Source of the DNA: Spirosoma profusum
Lineage (GTDB): Bacteria; Bacteroidota; Bacteroidia; Cytophagales; Spirosomataceae
DNA: 64,000 nucleotides
Reading direction: 5' to 3'
Assembly (NCBI RefSeq): GCF_014699005.1
Contig: NZ_JACWZY010000012.1
Location: 1 to 64,000 of the forward strand
Shown: positions 1 through 7,922 of the stretch, piece by piece
Position numbering within the stretch: position 1 is the first letter of the stretch
Layout of the letters: each line of letters starts with the position of its first letter
Notes under the pieces: generated by a model
Seen by the model: the letters and a program-made list of their open reading frames with translations, nothing else
Database searches by the model: none
What the model was told of the DNA's origin: nothing
Translations under genes and position numbers: made by a program

Positions 1-111
1 CTGTATTATTACGAAGCCACCGTCAGTTTCGCGGTGGCTGACAGGAACGCCCCCCCGCAAATCGTCAAAGGCTGGGTGCAAATCCTGCGCGAAGGCGTGA
101 CGATGCGGTAG
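1..111 (+). CDS. C-terminal tail of an unidentified protein (partial)
   Basis: An open frame runs from the first base to a TAG at 109-111 and encodes 36 residues ending in VTMR. The start lies outside the window. The tail, with YYYEATVSFAVAD near its beginning, reads like ordinary coding sequence but is too short to assign a family. It converges with the yebC-like gene on the other strand. Its stop codon is the first triplet of a long palindrome whose far end carries the yebC stop, so the two genes appear to share one terminator structure. Confidence 0.5.
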   Translation: MYYYEATVSFAVADRNAPPQIVKGWVQILREGVTMR

Positions 112-221
112 AAAGGAGTGATAATTGATGAACGATGAGAGATGAGTTCGCTGACGCCAAAAATAAAAGCATGCGTCAGCGAACTCATCTCTCATCGTTC
201 ATCAATTATCACTCCTTTCTA
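109..221. terminator. 49-bp-arm perfect palindrome spanning two convergent stop codons
   Basis: The arms 109-157 and 173-221 are exact reverse complements around a 15-base A-rich loop (158-172). The outermost triplets are the TAG stop of the upstream plus-strand gene and the TAG stop of the minus-strand yebC-like gene. The structure could serve as a bidirectional terminator, but the arms are far longer than usual and lack a strong T-run, so it may instead be an inserted repeat that brought the stops with it. Confidence 0.7.
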
Positions 222-932
222 TTTCATGTTATGATACACCGTCTGAACGTCGTCGTCCTCTTCGATACGTTCGATGAGTTTTTCTACGTCGGCGACTTCT
301 TCGTCGGTTAATTCTTTGTAATCGTTCGGAATCCGCTCAAATTCAGCCTGTTTGATTTCATAGCCTTTTTCTTCCAGGAACTTCTGAAGGCTTCCGAAAG
401 CAGTGAATTCGCCGTAGATGACGAGTTGATTCGTTTCATCGTCAAGCTCGATTTCATCTCCCCCAATATCAATCAGTTCAAGTTCGAGTTCTTCCTGGTC
501 AATACCCTCCGCCGGAATTCGAAATACCGATTTCCGGTCAAACATAAAGTCGAGCATCCCCTGCGTACCCAGGCTGCCACCGAGTTTATTCAGGTAGCTC
601 CGAATGTTGGCAACGGTGCGATTGTGATTGTCAGTAGCGGTTTCGATAACCAGTGCAATACCGTGTGGCGCATAGGCCTCATACACGATTTCCTTATAAT
701 CCTCCTGATCTTTCGACGAAGCTTTTTTGATGGCCCGCTCCACATTGTCTTTCGGCATGTTAGCGGCTTTGGCGTTCTGGATGATAGCCCGAAGCCGGCC
801 GTTACTATCCGGGTCGGGGCCTCCGGCCTTCACGGCCATTACGATGTCTTTGCCGATGCGGGTAAAAGTCTTGGCCATTTGCCCCCAGCGTTTCATTTTG
901 CGGGCTTTCCGGTATTCAAATGCGCGTCCCAT
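219..932 (-). CDS. yebC: YebC/PmpR family regulatory protein
   Basis: The 237-residue product matches the YebC/PmpR/TACO1 family over its whole length, which is normal for the family. The N-terminus MGRAFEYRKARKMKRWGQ and the block KAGGPDPDSNGRLR (about residues 36-49) are typical, as is the acidic C-terminal third. Members are cytoplasmic; some act as DNA-binding regulators, and recent work links several to translation of difficult peptide motifs. The gene stands alone, convergent with the gene upstream of it and separated from lysA by a second palindrome. Which YebC role applies here cannot be told from sequence. Confidence 0.9.
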   Translation of the reverse strand: MGRAFEYRKARKMKRWGQMAKTFTRIGKDIVMAVKAGGPDPDSNGRLRAIIQNAKAANMPKDNVERAIKKASSKDQEDYKEIVYEAYAPHGIALVIETATDNHNRTVANIRSYLNKLGGSLGTQGMLDFMFDRKSVFRIPAEGIDQEELELELIDIGGDEIELDDETNQLVIYGEFTAFGSLQKFLEEKGYEIKQAEFERIPNDYKELTDEEVADVEKLIERIEEDDDVQTVYHNMK

Positions 933-966
933 TTTTTAGAACAATGTATAATGAAGAATGTATGTC

Positions 967-1051
967 AATAGAACGCTGATCTTTATGATTGATCTGATTT
1001 TCTAACTAAGAACAGGTAAATCAGATCAATCATAAAGATCAGCGTTCTATT
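967..1051. terminator. 34-bp-arm palindrome between lysA and yebC
   Basis: The arms 967-1000 and 1018-1051 are perfect reverse complements with a 17-base spacer. The right arm overlaps the last codons of lysA (stop at 1039-1041), so on the minus strand the hairpin folds across the lysA stop codon. It probably ends lysA transcription before yebC. The arm sequence differs from the palindrome at 109-221, but the design (long perfect arms including a stop codon) is the same. Confidence 0.65.
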
Positions 1052-2301
1052 TTATTTAAAACCGTTGTTTCAAGTTCAATAATTTCCTGACCACGTAGCA
1101 AATCCTCGAAGGTTTCGCGCTGACGAATCAGATGCGGTTTGCCTTCGTAGACCAGTACTTCGGCGGGCCGGGGCCGCGAATTATAATTCGACGACATCGA
1201 AAATCCATACGCACCTGCATTCTCGAATGATAGTACGTCGCCCGTACGAACTTCGGGCAGCATACGATCTGTAGCGAACGTATCGGTTTCGCAGATGTAG
1301 CCCACTACGTCGTAAAGATGCTCCTCACCGGTCGGATTTGATACGTTCAGAATGTGGTGATACGCATCGTACATCATCGGACGTATCAGGTGATTGAGGC
1401 CCGAGTTGACCTGCGCGAACGTACGGGTTGGGTTCTTTTTCACTACGTTCACTTCCGTCAGCAGATGCCCGCTTTCGCTCACCAGCAGTTTGCCGGGTTC
1501 GAAACACAATTCCAGTTCACGCCCGTAACGGTCGCAGAACGACCGGAATGCCGCCGACACTTTTTTACCCAAATCGGTTAAATCCGTGAAATGATCGCCG
1601 GGGCGGTAGGCAACTTTGAAACCGCTACCAAAATCGATGAAGCGTAGATTAGGATAATCGGTAGCCAGGTCGAACAGCACATCGGCGATTTTCAGGAACG
1701 TATTGCCGTCCTTAAAATCGGAACCCGTATGAATGTGCAGGCCCACCAGCGGAATACCGTACTTCTCGACAATACCCTTGATTTCAGCCCGGTAATCATT
1801 TGGAATACCGAATTTGGAATTGCCGTGGCCGGTCTGAATTTTGAGGTTTCCGCCTTCGGTGATGCTGGGATTGATACGTAGCGCCACCGGATATTTGTTA
1901 CCATACATTTGCCCGATCAGTTCGAGCAGGGGCAGGCTGTCGGCGTTCAGTTGAAGCCCCATCTCAAGCGCTTCCTGAATTTCGGGCCATGAATTACCGC
2001 TGGGCGTAAACATAATCTGCGCTGGCTCGAAACCAGCCAGCAACGCCAGTCGGGCTTCGTTGACTGACACCACTTCAATGTCGATACCCTGCAATCGCAT
2101 CAGCTTTAGGATCGATACGTTGGTCAGGGCTTTGGCCGCATATTTTATCTTCAGATTCACACCGGGAAACGCGTCCCGAAGTGCGCCGATTTTTTCGATA
2201 ATTTTGTTGGCGTCGTACACGTATAAAGGCAAGCCGAACTCGTCGGCTATATCCAGTACGTTGACACCCTGAATCTGATAGGTTTGGTTATTGAGTTGCA
2301 T
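1039..2301 (-). CDS. lysA: Diaminopimelate decarboxylase
   Basis: This PLP enzyme converts meso-diaminopimelate to lysine, the last step of lysine synthesis. The 420-residue length is normal. The PLP lysine is K57 in KYAAKAL, the barrel motif HIHTGSD is present near the middle, FEPGK corresponds to the conserved EPGR motif, and CETDTFATD matches the C-terminal CESGD motif that supplies a catalytic Cys across the dimer. The start MQLNNQTYQI places the ATG at 2301, about 42 bp from the divergent PhoD-like gene. Confidence 0.93.
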   Translation of the reverse strand: MQLNNQTYQIQGVNVLDIADEFGLPLYVYDANKIIEKIGALRDAFPGVNLKIKYAAKALTNVSILKLMRLQGIDIEVVSVNEARLALLAGFEPAQIMFTPSGNSWPEIQEALEMGLQLNADSLPLLELIGQMYGNKYPVALRINPSITEGGNLKIQTGHGNSKFGIPNDYRAEIKGIVEKYGIPLVGLHIHTGSDFKDGNTFLKIADVLFDLATDYPNLRFIDFGSGFKVAYRPGDHFTDLTDLGKKVSAAFRSFCDRYGRELELCFEPGKLLVSESGHLLTEVNVVKKNPTRTFAQVNSGLNHLIRPMMYDAYHHILNVSNPTGEEHLYDVVGYICETDTFATDRMLPEVRTGDVLSFENAGAYGFSMSSNYNSRPRPAEVLVYEGKPHLIRQRETFEDLLRGQEIIELETTVLNKIER

Positions 2302-2343
2302 ACTTTCCTGAAACGAGCCGCAAAATTACGCTATCTTTCCCCC

Positions 2344-3732
2344 ATGTACAAGATTCAATATTATCTGCTGGCACTTACGCTGGGATGCGTTTATCCTTCG
2401 TTCGGTCAACAGCCTCAGGTTGTTAAAGCCCGCATCAGTGGCCACGGAGGCCAGAAGGCAAACGTTACGTCTCAGCTCCAGTCAGGACCGATGGTTGGCT
2501 ATTCCGATACGCGCGAAGTGATGCTCTGGGCACAGACTAAACAGCCCGCCAAAGTTCAGATTCGCTATCATGAAGTGGGCAAGTTAACACCCGTCCATCT
2601 GACCAATGAAGTACTAACCGACCGGAAAACGGCTTTTACAGCCCACCTGCTCGCCGATCAGGTGGACCCCGGAAAAAAGTACGAGTACGAGCTGTTAATC
2701 GGGGGCCAGAAGGTGAGCCTGCCCTACCCGACCCAGTTTCAAACCCAAAGCCTGTGGCAGTGGCGGACGGACCCGACGGCTTTTCGTTTCGGCGTCGGAA
2801 GCTGCACCTACGTCAACGAACCTGAATACGACCGACCTGGCAAACCCTACGGCGGAGGCTACGAAATTTTTTCGGCTATTTCAGCGCAGAAACCCGATTT
2901 CATGCTCTGGACGGGCGACAATACGTATACCCGCGAGGTAGACTGGAACAGCCGAACCGGTGTTTTAAAACGCTACACACACACACGCTCGTTGCCCGAA
3001 ATGCAGCCGCTGCTGGCGAATACGCATAACTACGCTACGTGGGACGACCACGATTTCGGCCCGAACGACGCCGACCGCTCGTACTGGCTCAAACCCGTTA
3101 CGTTGGAAGCGTTCAAACTGTTCTGGACAAATCCGAACTACGTGTTTCCGGAGGGATGCGCCGGTACGTTCTTCTGGAACGATTGCCAGTTTTTTCTGCT
3201 CGACGACCGTACATTCCGTGCGCCCAACGACATGCCCGACGGTCCAGCCAAGGCGTATTTTGGCGATACGCAAATTCAGTGGCTGGTGGATGCCCTGACG
3301 TTCAGCCGTGCTACGTTCAAATTTATCGTAACGGGCGGTCAGATCATCAATCCGACGGAAGCGTTTGAAAACTACTCCATTTACGGCACCGAGCGAAAGC
3401 GTTTTTTTGCCGCGATTGCCGAAGCGAAAATTCCGGGTGTGCTGTTCATCACCGGCGACCGACACCATTCCATTCTGCATAAATTAGATCGTTCTGGTAC
3501 GTATCCATTATACGATCTGACCATTTCTCCCTTGACATCGTCCGTAGCACAACCCCGCGCCGACGAACTCAAACAGTCAACTTATGTGGATAATACGTTA
3601 GTTACCGAACGGAATTTCGGTTTGCTGAGCGTGAGTGGCCCACTAAATGATCGGGTGCTCAACATAAAAGTATTTGACCAGAAAGGCACCGAGCGATGGA
3701 GCCGTGATTTACGGGCCAGCGAGTTGAAATAG
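2344..3732 (+). CDS. PhoD-like phosphatase / phosphodiesterase, exported
   Basis: The 462-residue product begins with a signal peptide (MYKIQYYLLALTLGCVYPSFGQ). A longer reading frame starts at 2284 but would overlap lysA and precede the signal peptide, so the ATG at 2344 is preferred; a TATCTTTC sequence (2332-2339), close to the Bacteroidota -7 consensus, lies just upstream. PhoD-family metal-site motifs are visible: GVGSCTYV, WTGDNTY, WDDHDFGPND (W233-H236 region) and TGDRHHS. Family members release phosphate from mono- or diesters in the periplasm using Fe/Ca or related metals. The exact substrate is unknown. Confidence 0.85.
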   Translation: MYKIQYYLLALTLGCVYPSFGQQPQVVKARISGHGGQKANVTSQLQSGPMVGYSDTREVMLWAQTKQPAKVQIRYHEVGKLTPVHLTNEVLTDRKTAFTAHLLADQVDPGKKYEYELLIGGQKVSLPYPTQFQTQSLWQWRTDPTAFRFGVGSCTYVNEPEYDRPGKPYGGGYEIFSAISAQKPDFMLWTGDNTYTREVDWNSRTGVLKRYTHTRSLPEMQPLLANTHNYATWDDHDFGPNDADRSYWLKPVTLEAFKLFWTNPNYVFPEGCAGTFFWNDCQFFLLDDRTFRAPNDMPDGPAKAYFGDTQIQWLVDALTFSRATFKFIVTGGQIINPTEAFENYSIYGTERKRFFAAIAEAKIPGVLFITGDRHHSILHKLDRSGTYPLYDLTISPLTSSVAQPRADELKQSTYVDNTLVTERNFGLLSVSGPLNDRVLNIKVFDQKGTERWSRDLRASELK

Positions 3733-3734
3733 CT

Positions 3735-3834
3735 AGCATTTTTGTCATGCTGAGGCACGAAGCATCTTAAGGTATCATCACTCTCAAGTTTGTATGCTTT
3801 AAGATGCCTCGTGCCTCAGCATGACAAAAATGCT
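3735..3834. repeat. Palindromic intergenic repeat, GTCATNCTGA family copy 1
   Basis: The arms 3735-3770 and 3799-3834 (36 bp) are reverse complements with one mismatch and a 28-base spacer. The arm reads inward as AGCATTTTTGTCATGCTGAG followed by a segment ending CATCTTAA. The same arm pattern recurs at 6002-6036, 11435-11530 and 51692-51789. It begins three bases after the PhoD-like stop codon and could work as a terminator, but the shared sequence marks it as a dispersed repeat. Confidence 0.8.
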
Positions 3835-3922
3835 CTTTTTGGGCCTTAGGTATGACTGTTTAAACTGATTCATTACCAACTTTGCTCCAATTTCAGGCAA
3901 CTGCCACCAAGTATCAAAATTC

Positions 3923-4645
3923 ATGACTATCCAGAAATTTCCTGATTACGAAACTCTTTCACAACGTACCGCCGAACACATGGTGGCTGTTATTAACCAA
4001 AAACCAGACGCACTGATTTGTGTTACGTCGGGTGATACGCCTACCGAAACGTATCATCGGTTTGCAGCACTGGTACAGGCCGGACACGCAGATATTAGCC
4101 GATGCACGTTTGTTGGTTTAGACGAATGGGTTGGTTTTACCCCCTCCGACGCCGGTAGCTGCACGAATTACCTCTTCCGCGACCTATTTATCCCGCTTGA
4201 GTTGCCTTCGGAGCAAATTTATATTTTCGATGCTACCTCCAACGATCTCGAAGCTGAATGCGCACGTATTGATACGTTGATCGACTCACATGGCGGGCTG
4301 GATTTAATGCTGGTGGGTATGGGCATGAACGGGCATATTGGGCTGAATGAGCCGGGAACGCCGTTTACGCTGGGATGCCACGTTGGCGATCTGGCCGAAA
4401 GCACCGTCACCGTCGGGCAGAAGTATTTTGAGAAAGAAACAACGTTAACACAAGGCATTACGTTGGGGCTACGCCATCTGACCGGCGCGCACGATGCCAT
4501 TATGCTGGTGAGTGGCGAAAAGAAAGCCGCTACGTTACGTGAGGCACTTACTGGTCCCGTTACCGAAGAATTACCTGCCAGCATCGTGCAAACGGGTTCC
4601 AATATTAGGGTCTGGTTTGATGAACCAGCAGGACAGCTTTTGTAA
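3923..4645 (+). CDS. nagB: Glucosamine-6-phosphate deaminase
   Basis: The protein (240 residues, the length of the short Bacillus-type enzymes) converts glucosamine-6-phosphate to fructose-6-phosphate and ammonia. Key residues fit: D67-E68 in GLDEWVG (general base region), H138 in GMNGHIGLNEPG, and E143. Asparagine precedes the GH where the E. coli enzyme has Asp; short NagB forms commonly vary here. A 21-nt gap to the purine permease suggests cotranscription. It probably feeds amino sugars from peptidoglycan or chitin-type substrates into glycolysis. A 6-phosphogluconolactonase role is less likely given the complete NagB motifs. Confidence 0.9.
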   Translation: MTIQKFPDYETLSQRTAEHMVAVINQKPDALICVTSGDTPTETYHRFAALVQAGHADISRCTFVGLDEWVGFTPSDAGSCTNYLFRDLFIPLELPSEQIYIFDATSNDLEAECARIDTLIDSHGGLDLMLVGMGMNGHIGLNEPGTPFTLGCHVGDLAESTVTVGQKYFEKETTLTQGITLGLRHLTGAHDAIMLVSGEKKAATLREALTGPVTEELPASIVQTGSNIRVWFDEPAGQLL

Positions 4646-4666
4646 CGCATTGCAAATGAGCACATA

Positions 4667-5977
4667 ATGACCAAAAACGCTCAAAATACACGTACTGAAA
4701 TTCTCGCAGGCATTTCCACATTCCTAGCCACGATGTACATCATTGTGGTGAATCCGGCGATTCTGAGTCAGTCGGGTTTGCCGTTTAGTGGTGTGCTGAC
4801 TGCTACGGTACTGTTATCGTTTTTTTGCAGTTTGATGATGGGACTTTACGCCCGCAACCCGATTGTAGTAGCGCCGGGGATGGGCATGAATGCGTTTTTC
4901 ACGTTTACGGCGGTGAAAGGCATGGGTATCCGGCCTGAAGTAGCATTGGGGGCCGTTTTCTGGGCGGGCGTGCTGTTTTTGCTGTTGTCGGTACTGAATG
5001 TTCGGTCGGCCATTGTGCGGGCAATTCCGCAACCGCTACGTTACGCAGTTTCGGCGGGTATTGGGCTGTTCATTACGTTGATTGGTTTTGAAAATGCGCA
5101 TTTCATCATTGCCAATCCCGCTACGTTGGTCAGCGTTGCCCGTTTGAATGATCCGATCATCCTGACATTTGTATTCGGGTTGCTGCTCACGAGTGTGTTA
5201 GTCGTGCGCGACGTACCGGGGGCTATTATCATCGGAATTGTACTCACTACGTTGGTTGCGTGGCCCATTGGCCGGTATTGGGGTGATGCATCGGCGATTA
5301 ATTTCGGCCAGAAAACGCTGGTCAATTTTGGCGAAATCTGGGCCAATCCTGACTTTTCGTTGCTGGGGAAACTGGATTTTATGGGTGCGCTGAAATGGTC
5401 ACTGTGGCCGGTTATTTTTGCCTTTGCCTTCACTGATTTGTTCGATAGTTTGTCTACGTTCGTTGGGGTAGCCGAAGCGGGTGGTTTGCAGGACAGCGAT
5501 GGCAATCCTCGAAACCTGAACCGCTCCCTGTTGACCGACGCTGTGGCTACTACGTTGGCGGGCGTGTTTGGTACGAGTCCCGGCACGGCGTATATCGAAT
5601 CGGCAGTGGGCATTGCGCAGGGCGGACGTACCGGTCTGACAGCGGTAGTTGCCGGCTGTTGTTTTTTACCGTTTCTGTTTCTTTCTCCGCTTTTATCCGT
5701 CATTCCGGCCATTGCTACAGCTCCGGCGCTGGTGTTGGTGGGCGCGTTCATGATGCAACCCATCACGCGCATCAACTGGGGGCAACTGGACGACGCGCTG
5801 CCTGCTTTTTTGGCGCTGGTGCTGATTCCGTTCAGTTACTCCATCACGCAGGGACTCATCTGGGGATTTTTATCCTGGACTGTGATAAAAGTGGCCGTAG
5901 GCAAACATAAAGAAGTGTCGCTCGGCCTCTGGATTGTGGATGTGTTTTGCATACTGGCGTTGACGACCGGGCAGTAA
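4667..5977 (+). CDS. AzgA-type purine permease (NCS2 family)
   Basis: A 436-residue inner-membrane protein with about 12-14 hydrophobic segments. The N-terminal stretch TRTEILAGISTFLATMYI, the motif NPIVVAPGMGMNAFF and FAFAFTDLFDSLSTFVGVAE are hallmarks of the AzgA/PbuG branch, which imports adenine, guanine or hypoxanthine with protons. It follows nagB by 21 nt and is followed by an exported nucleosidase, which could release adenine for this transporter; that link is an inference from neighbourhood. Confidence 0.88.
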   Translation: MTKNAQNTRTEILAGISTFLATMYIIVVNPAILSQSGLPFSGVLTATVLLSFFCSLMMGLYARNPIVVAPGMGMNAFFTFTAVKGMGIRPEVALGAVFWAGVLFLLLSVLNVRSAIVRAIPQPLRYAVSAGIGLFITLIGFENAHFIIANPATLVSVARLNDPIILTFVFGLLLTSVLVVRDVPGAIIIGIVLTTLVAWPIGRYWGDASAINFGQKTLVNFGEIWANPDFSLLGKLDFMGALKWSLWPVIFAFAFTDLFDSLSTFVGVAEAGGLQDSDGNPRNLNRSLLTDAVATTLAGVFGTSPGTAYIESAVGIAQGGRTGLTAVVAGCCFLPFLFLSPLLSVIPAIATAPALVLVGAFMMQPITRINWGQLDDALPAFLALVLIPFSYSITQGLIWGFLSWTVIKVAVGKHKEVSLGLWIVDVFCILALTTGQ

Positions 5978-6001
5978 ATAACGTAACTTATGGGTAGTTA
6001 C

Positions 6002-6036
6002 TTTTTGTCATCCTTCCTTCGTCAGGATGACAAAAA
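6002..6036. repeat. Short hairpin, GTCATNCTGA-like family copy 2
   Basis: The arms 6002-6014 (TTTTTGTCATCCT) and 6024-6036 are perfect reverse complements with a 9-base loop TCCTTCGTC. The T-run/A-run edges and position 24 bases after the permease stop fit a bidirectional terminator. The arm matches the outer part of the longer palindromes at 3735 and 11435, so this may be a cut-down member of that repeat family. Confidence 0.7.
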
Positions 6037-6132
6037 TCCGACAAAGCTTTATTAATCAACTATTTACTCTTTCAAATACTCATAATTCACGTTATGCTAC
6101 ATAGTGAACGTAACGTATCGACCTGATCTCTA

Positions 6133-6951
6133 ATGAAAAAAACGATATTCCTATTACTTCTTGCCCAACTTGCTTTTGGGCAGCGTTATAAACCGAAACC
6201 CGTTATTGGCCTATTAGGTGCCTTCGGGGCCGAAGTTGCGCTTGTTAAAGAATCTCTCAAAAAGCCCAAAGCGGTGATGGTCGATGGTGTTACGTTCACC
6301 TGTGGGCGGCTGGGAAAACAACGGGTTGTACTCGCTGAAACAGGTATTGGAAAAGTAAATGCGGCCATGACTACTACGTTGCTTCTCAGCAGGTTTCGCC
6401 CCCAAAAAGTACTCTTTACGGGTATTGCGGGCGGCACGAATCCGGATTTACAACCGGGTGATATTGTGATTGCCCGTCAGACGGCACACCATGATTACGG
6501 GTCTATCACCGACAAAAACACGCCGACGCGCCAAACCCGGAATGCCATTACAAAAGAGTTTAATCCAGTCTTTTTTCCAGCCGATTCCACGCTGCTCCAT
6601 CTGGCCGAAACCGTTGTCAGCAACGTATCGTTTGAAGGCATTCCGCTGGCTTCGGGCGGTGTTTCAAACCGGCCCGTCAAAGTGACGACGGGTACGGTGG
6701 TGACGGGCGACGTATTTGTGGCATCGCCGACCAAAGTGAGTAGTCTGCGTGCCGATTTTGGCGCCGATGCTACTGAAATGGAAGGAGCCGCTGTTGCGCA
6801 GGTTTGTTACCAGATTCAGGTTCCCCACCTAATTATTCGGAGTCTAAGTGATCGTGCCGACGCCGAAGCTCATATCGCTTACGACAAATTTTACCCAATG
6901 GCGGCCCGCAATTCCGCTAAAGTAGTCATCGCCATAGTGAAGGCATTGTAA
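6133..6951 (+). CDS. Exported 5'-methylthioadenosine/S-adenosylhomocysteine nucleosidase
   Basis: The 272-residue product starts with a clear signal peptide (MKKTIFLLLLAQLAFGQ), followed by a complete MTA/SAH nucleosidase fold. Catalytic-type residues are present: E34 in GAFGAE, E217 in MEGAA and D240 in SDRAD, plus the family glycine motif FTGIAGG. Such enzymes split adenine from MTA, SAH or 5'-deoxyadenosine. Most characterised ones are cytoplasmic, so an exported form is notable. The purine permease just upstream could take up the adenine released. Confidence 0.85.
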   Translation: MKKTIFLLLLAQLAFGQRYKPKPVIGLLGAFGAEVALVKESLKKPKAVMVDGVTFTCGRLGKQRVVLAETGIGKVNAAMTTTLLLSRFRPQKVLFTGIAGGTNPDLQPGDIVIARQTAHHDYGSITDKNTPTRQTRNAITKEFNPVFFPADSTLLHLAETVVSNVSFEGIPLASGGVSNRPVKVTTGTVVTGDVFVASPTKVSSLRADFGADATEMEGAAVAQVCYQIQVPHLIIRSLSDRADAEAHIAYDKFYPMAARNSAKVVIAIVKAL

Positions 6952-7043
6952 ATAATTAATGTACTTCAATGTTAACAGAAAACATACATTTAGGTACATA
7001 TTTCGTATTATTGCCCCAGTTTCACTAATTAATTTAATCACGC

Positions 7044-7685
7044 ATGAAAAAATTTACAGTACTCACCGTTTGTCTGTTCATTACTGTTTTAACCTCGTTT
7101 GCGCAGGTGAGAATTGGCGTAACAGGGGGTTTGCAAATGGCGAACCAGAAGAATTCCATTGGTGGCTTTTCCATCAGCGGAACCAACCGAATTGGCTACA
7201 CGGCCGGCCTGCTGATCGATGCTGCATTATCCGAAAGTTTTTCAATCAGACCGCAGATTTTATATTCTGTAAAAGGGACAAAATTTGATTTAGGGGGTCT
7301 ATCCGGCGGATTGGCAAACGGTAATGTAACCTTAGCCTTTAACTATATCGAAGTTCCAATCCAGGTAACTTATGGACTCGAAGCGGGTCCGGGGCGGTTG
7401 GTGCTGGGAGCAGGACCATATGTCGGTTACGCGCTGAGCGGAACGACAAGCGGGTCTGTTCAGGGACAGTCGGGTAGCGAAAACATTGAATTCGGTTCAG
7501 CTGAAGATCAGGTAAAACGCCTTGATTATGGACTGCGTTTATCGGGTGGTTATGAGTTATCTTCCGGATTATCTATTTCGGCTTTCTATTCACCCGGACT
7601 GGCTAATCTGGCGAATGGGTCTAATCAAACAACCACGAATACAGCCTTTGGTCTCACCTTAGGTTTCCTGTTTGGAGGGGAGTAA
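7044..7685 (+). CDS. Outer-membrane beta-barrel protein, PorT/OmpW-like
   Basis: The protein has 213 residues with a signal peptide (MKKFTVLTVCLFITVLTSFAQ). The rest alternates hydrophobic and polar residues with glycine-rich turns (IGVTGGLQMANQ, GYTAGLLIDAALS, FSIRPQILYSVKG) and ends in FGLTLGFLFGGE, as expected for an 8-stranded outer-membrane barrel of the common Bacteroidota 'outer membrane beta-barrel domain' type. No function can be assigned. This gene contains no copy of the TACGT motif that fills its neighbours. Confidence 0.75.
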   Translation: MKKFTVLTVCLFITVLTSFAQVRIGVTGGLQMANQKNSIGGFSISGTNRIGYTAGLLIDAALSESFSIRPQILYSVKGTKFDLGGLSGGLANGNVTLAFNYIEVPIQVTYGLEAGPGRLVLGAGPYVGYALSGTTSGSVQGQSGSENIEFGSAEDQVKRLDYGLRLSGGYELSSGLSISAFYSPGLANLANGSNQTTTNTAFGLTLGFLFGGE

Positions 7686-7703
7686 TACAACCCAATTTTT
7701 CGG

Positions 7704-7752
7704 TATAAAAGACAAGTCCACTTGGTTTTACCAAGTGGACTTGTCTTTTATA
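7704..7752. terminator. Bidirectional terminator hairpin
   Basis: Perfect 22-bp arms at 7704-7725 and 7731-7752 surround the five-base loop TTTTA. The arms start TATAAAAG and end CTTTTATA, so each strand has a short T-rich tail. It lies 18 bases downstream of the beta-barrel gene. Confidence 0.8.
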
Positions 7753-7922
7753 AAGTAATTCTTCTTTGGCCCATTAATCCCATTTTGAGTATTTTCCAGA
7801 GCAAAACCTTTTCTTTTTTGCATTGCAACGCTGTAATTGTCAAGCGACTACGATTAAATTTGAGGCAGAGACCTAACCTCGCTCGTCGTTAAAATTAATA
7901 GTATCAGAAACTACCGTACATT

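Noticed and set aside
2965-3480. Long minus-strand frame inside the PhoD-like gene
   Set aside because: It mirrors a strongly supported gene on the other strand and has no family features; the same applies to similar antisense frames in other genes.
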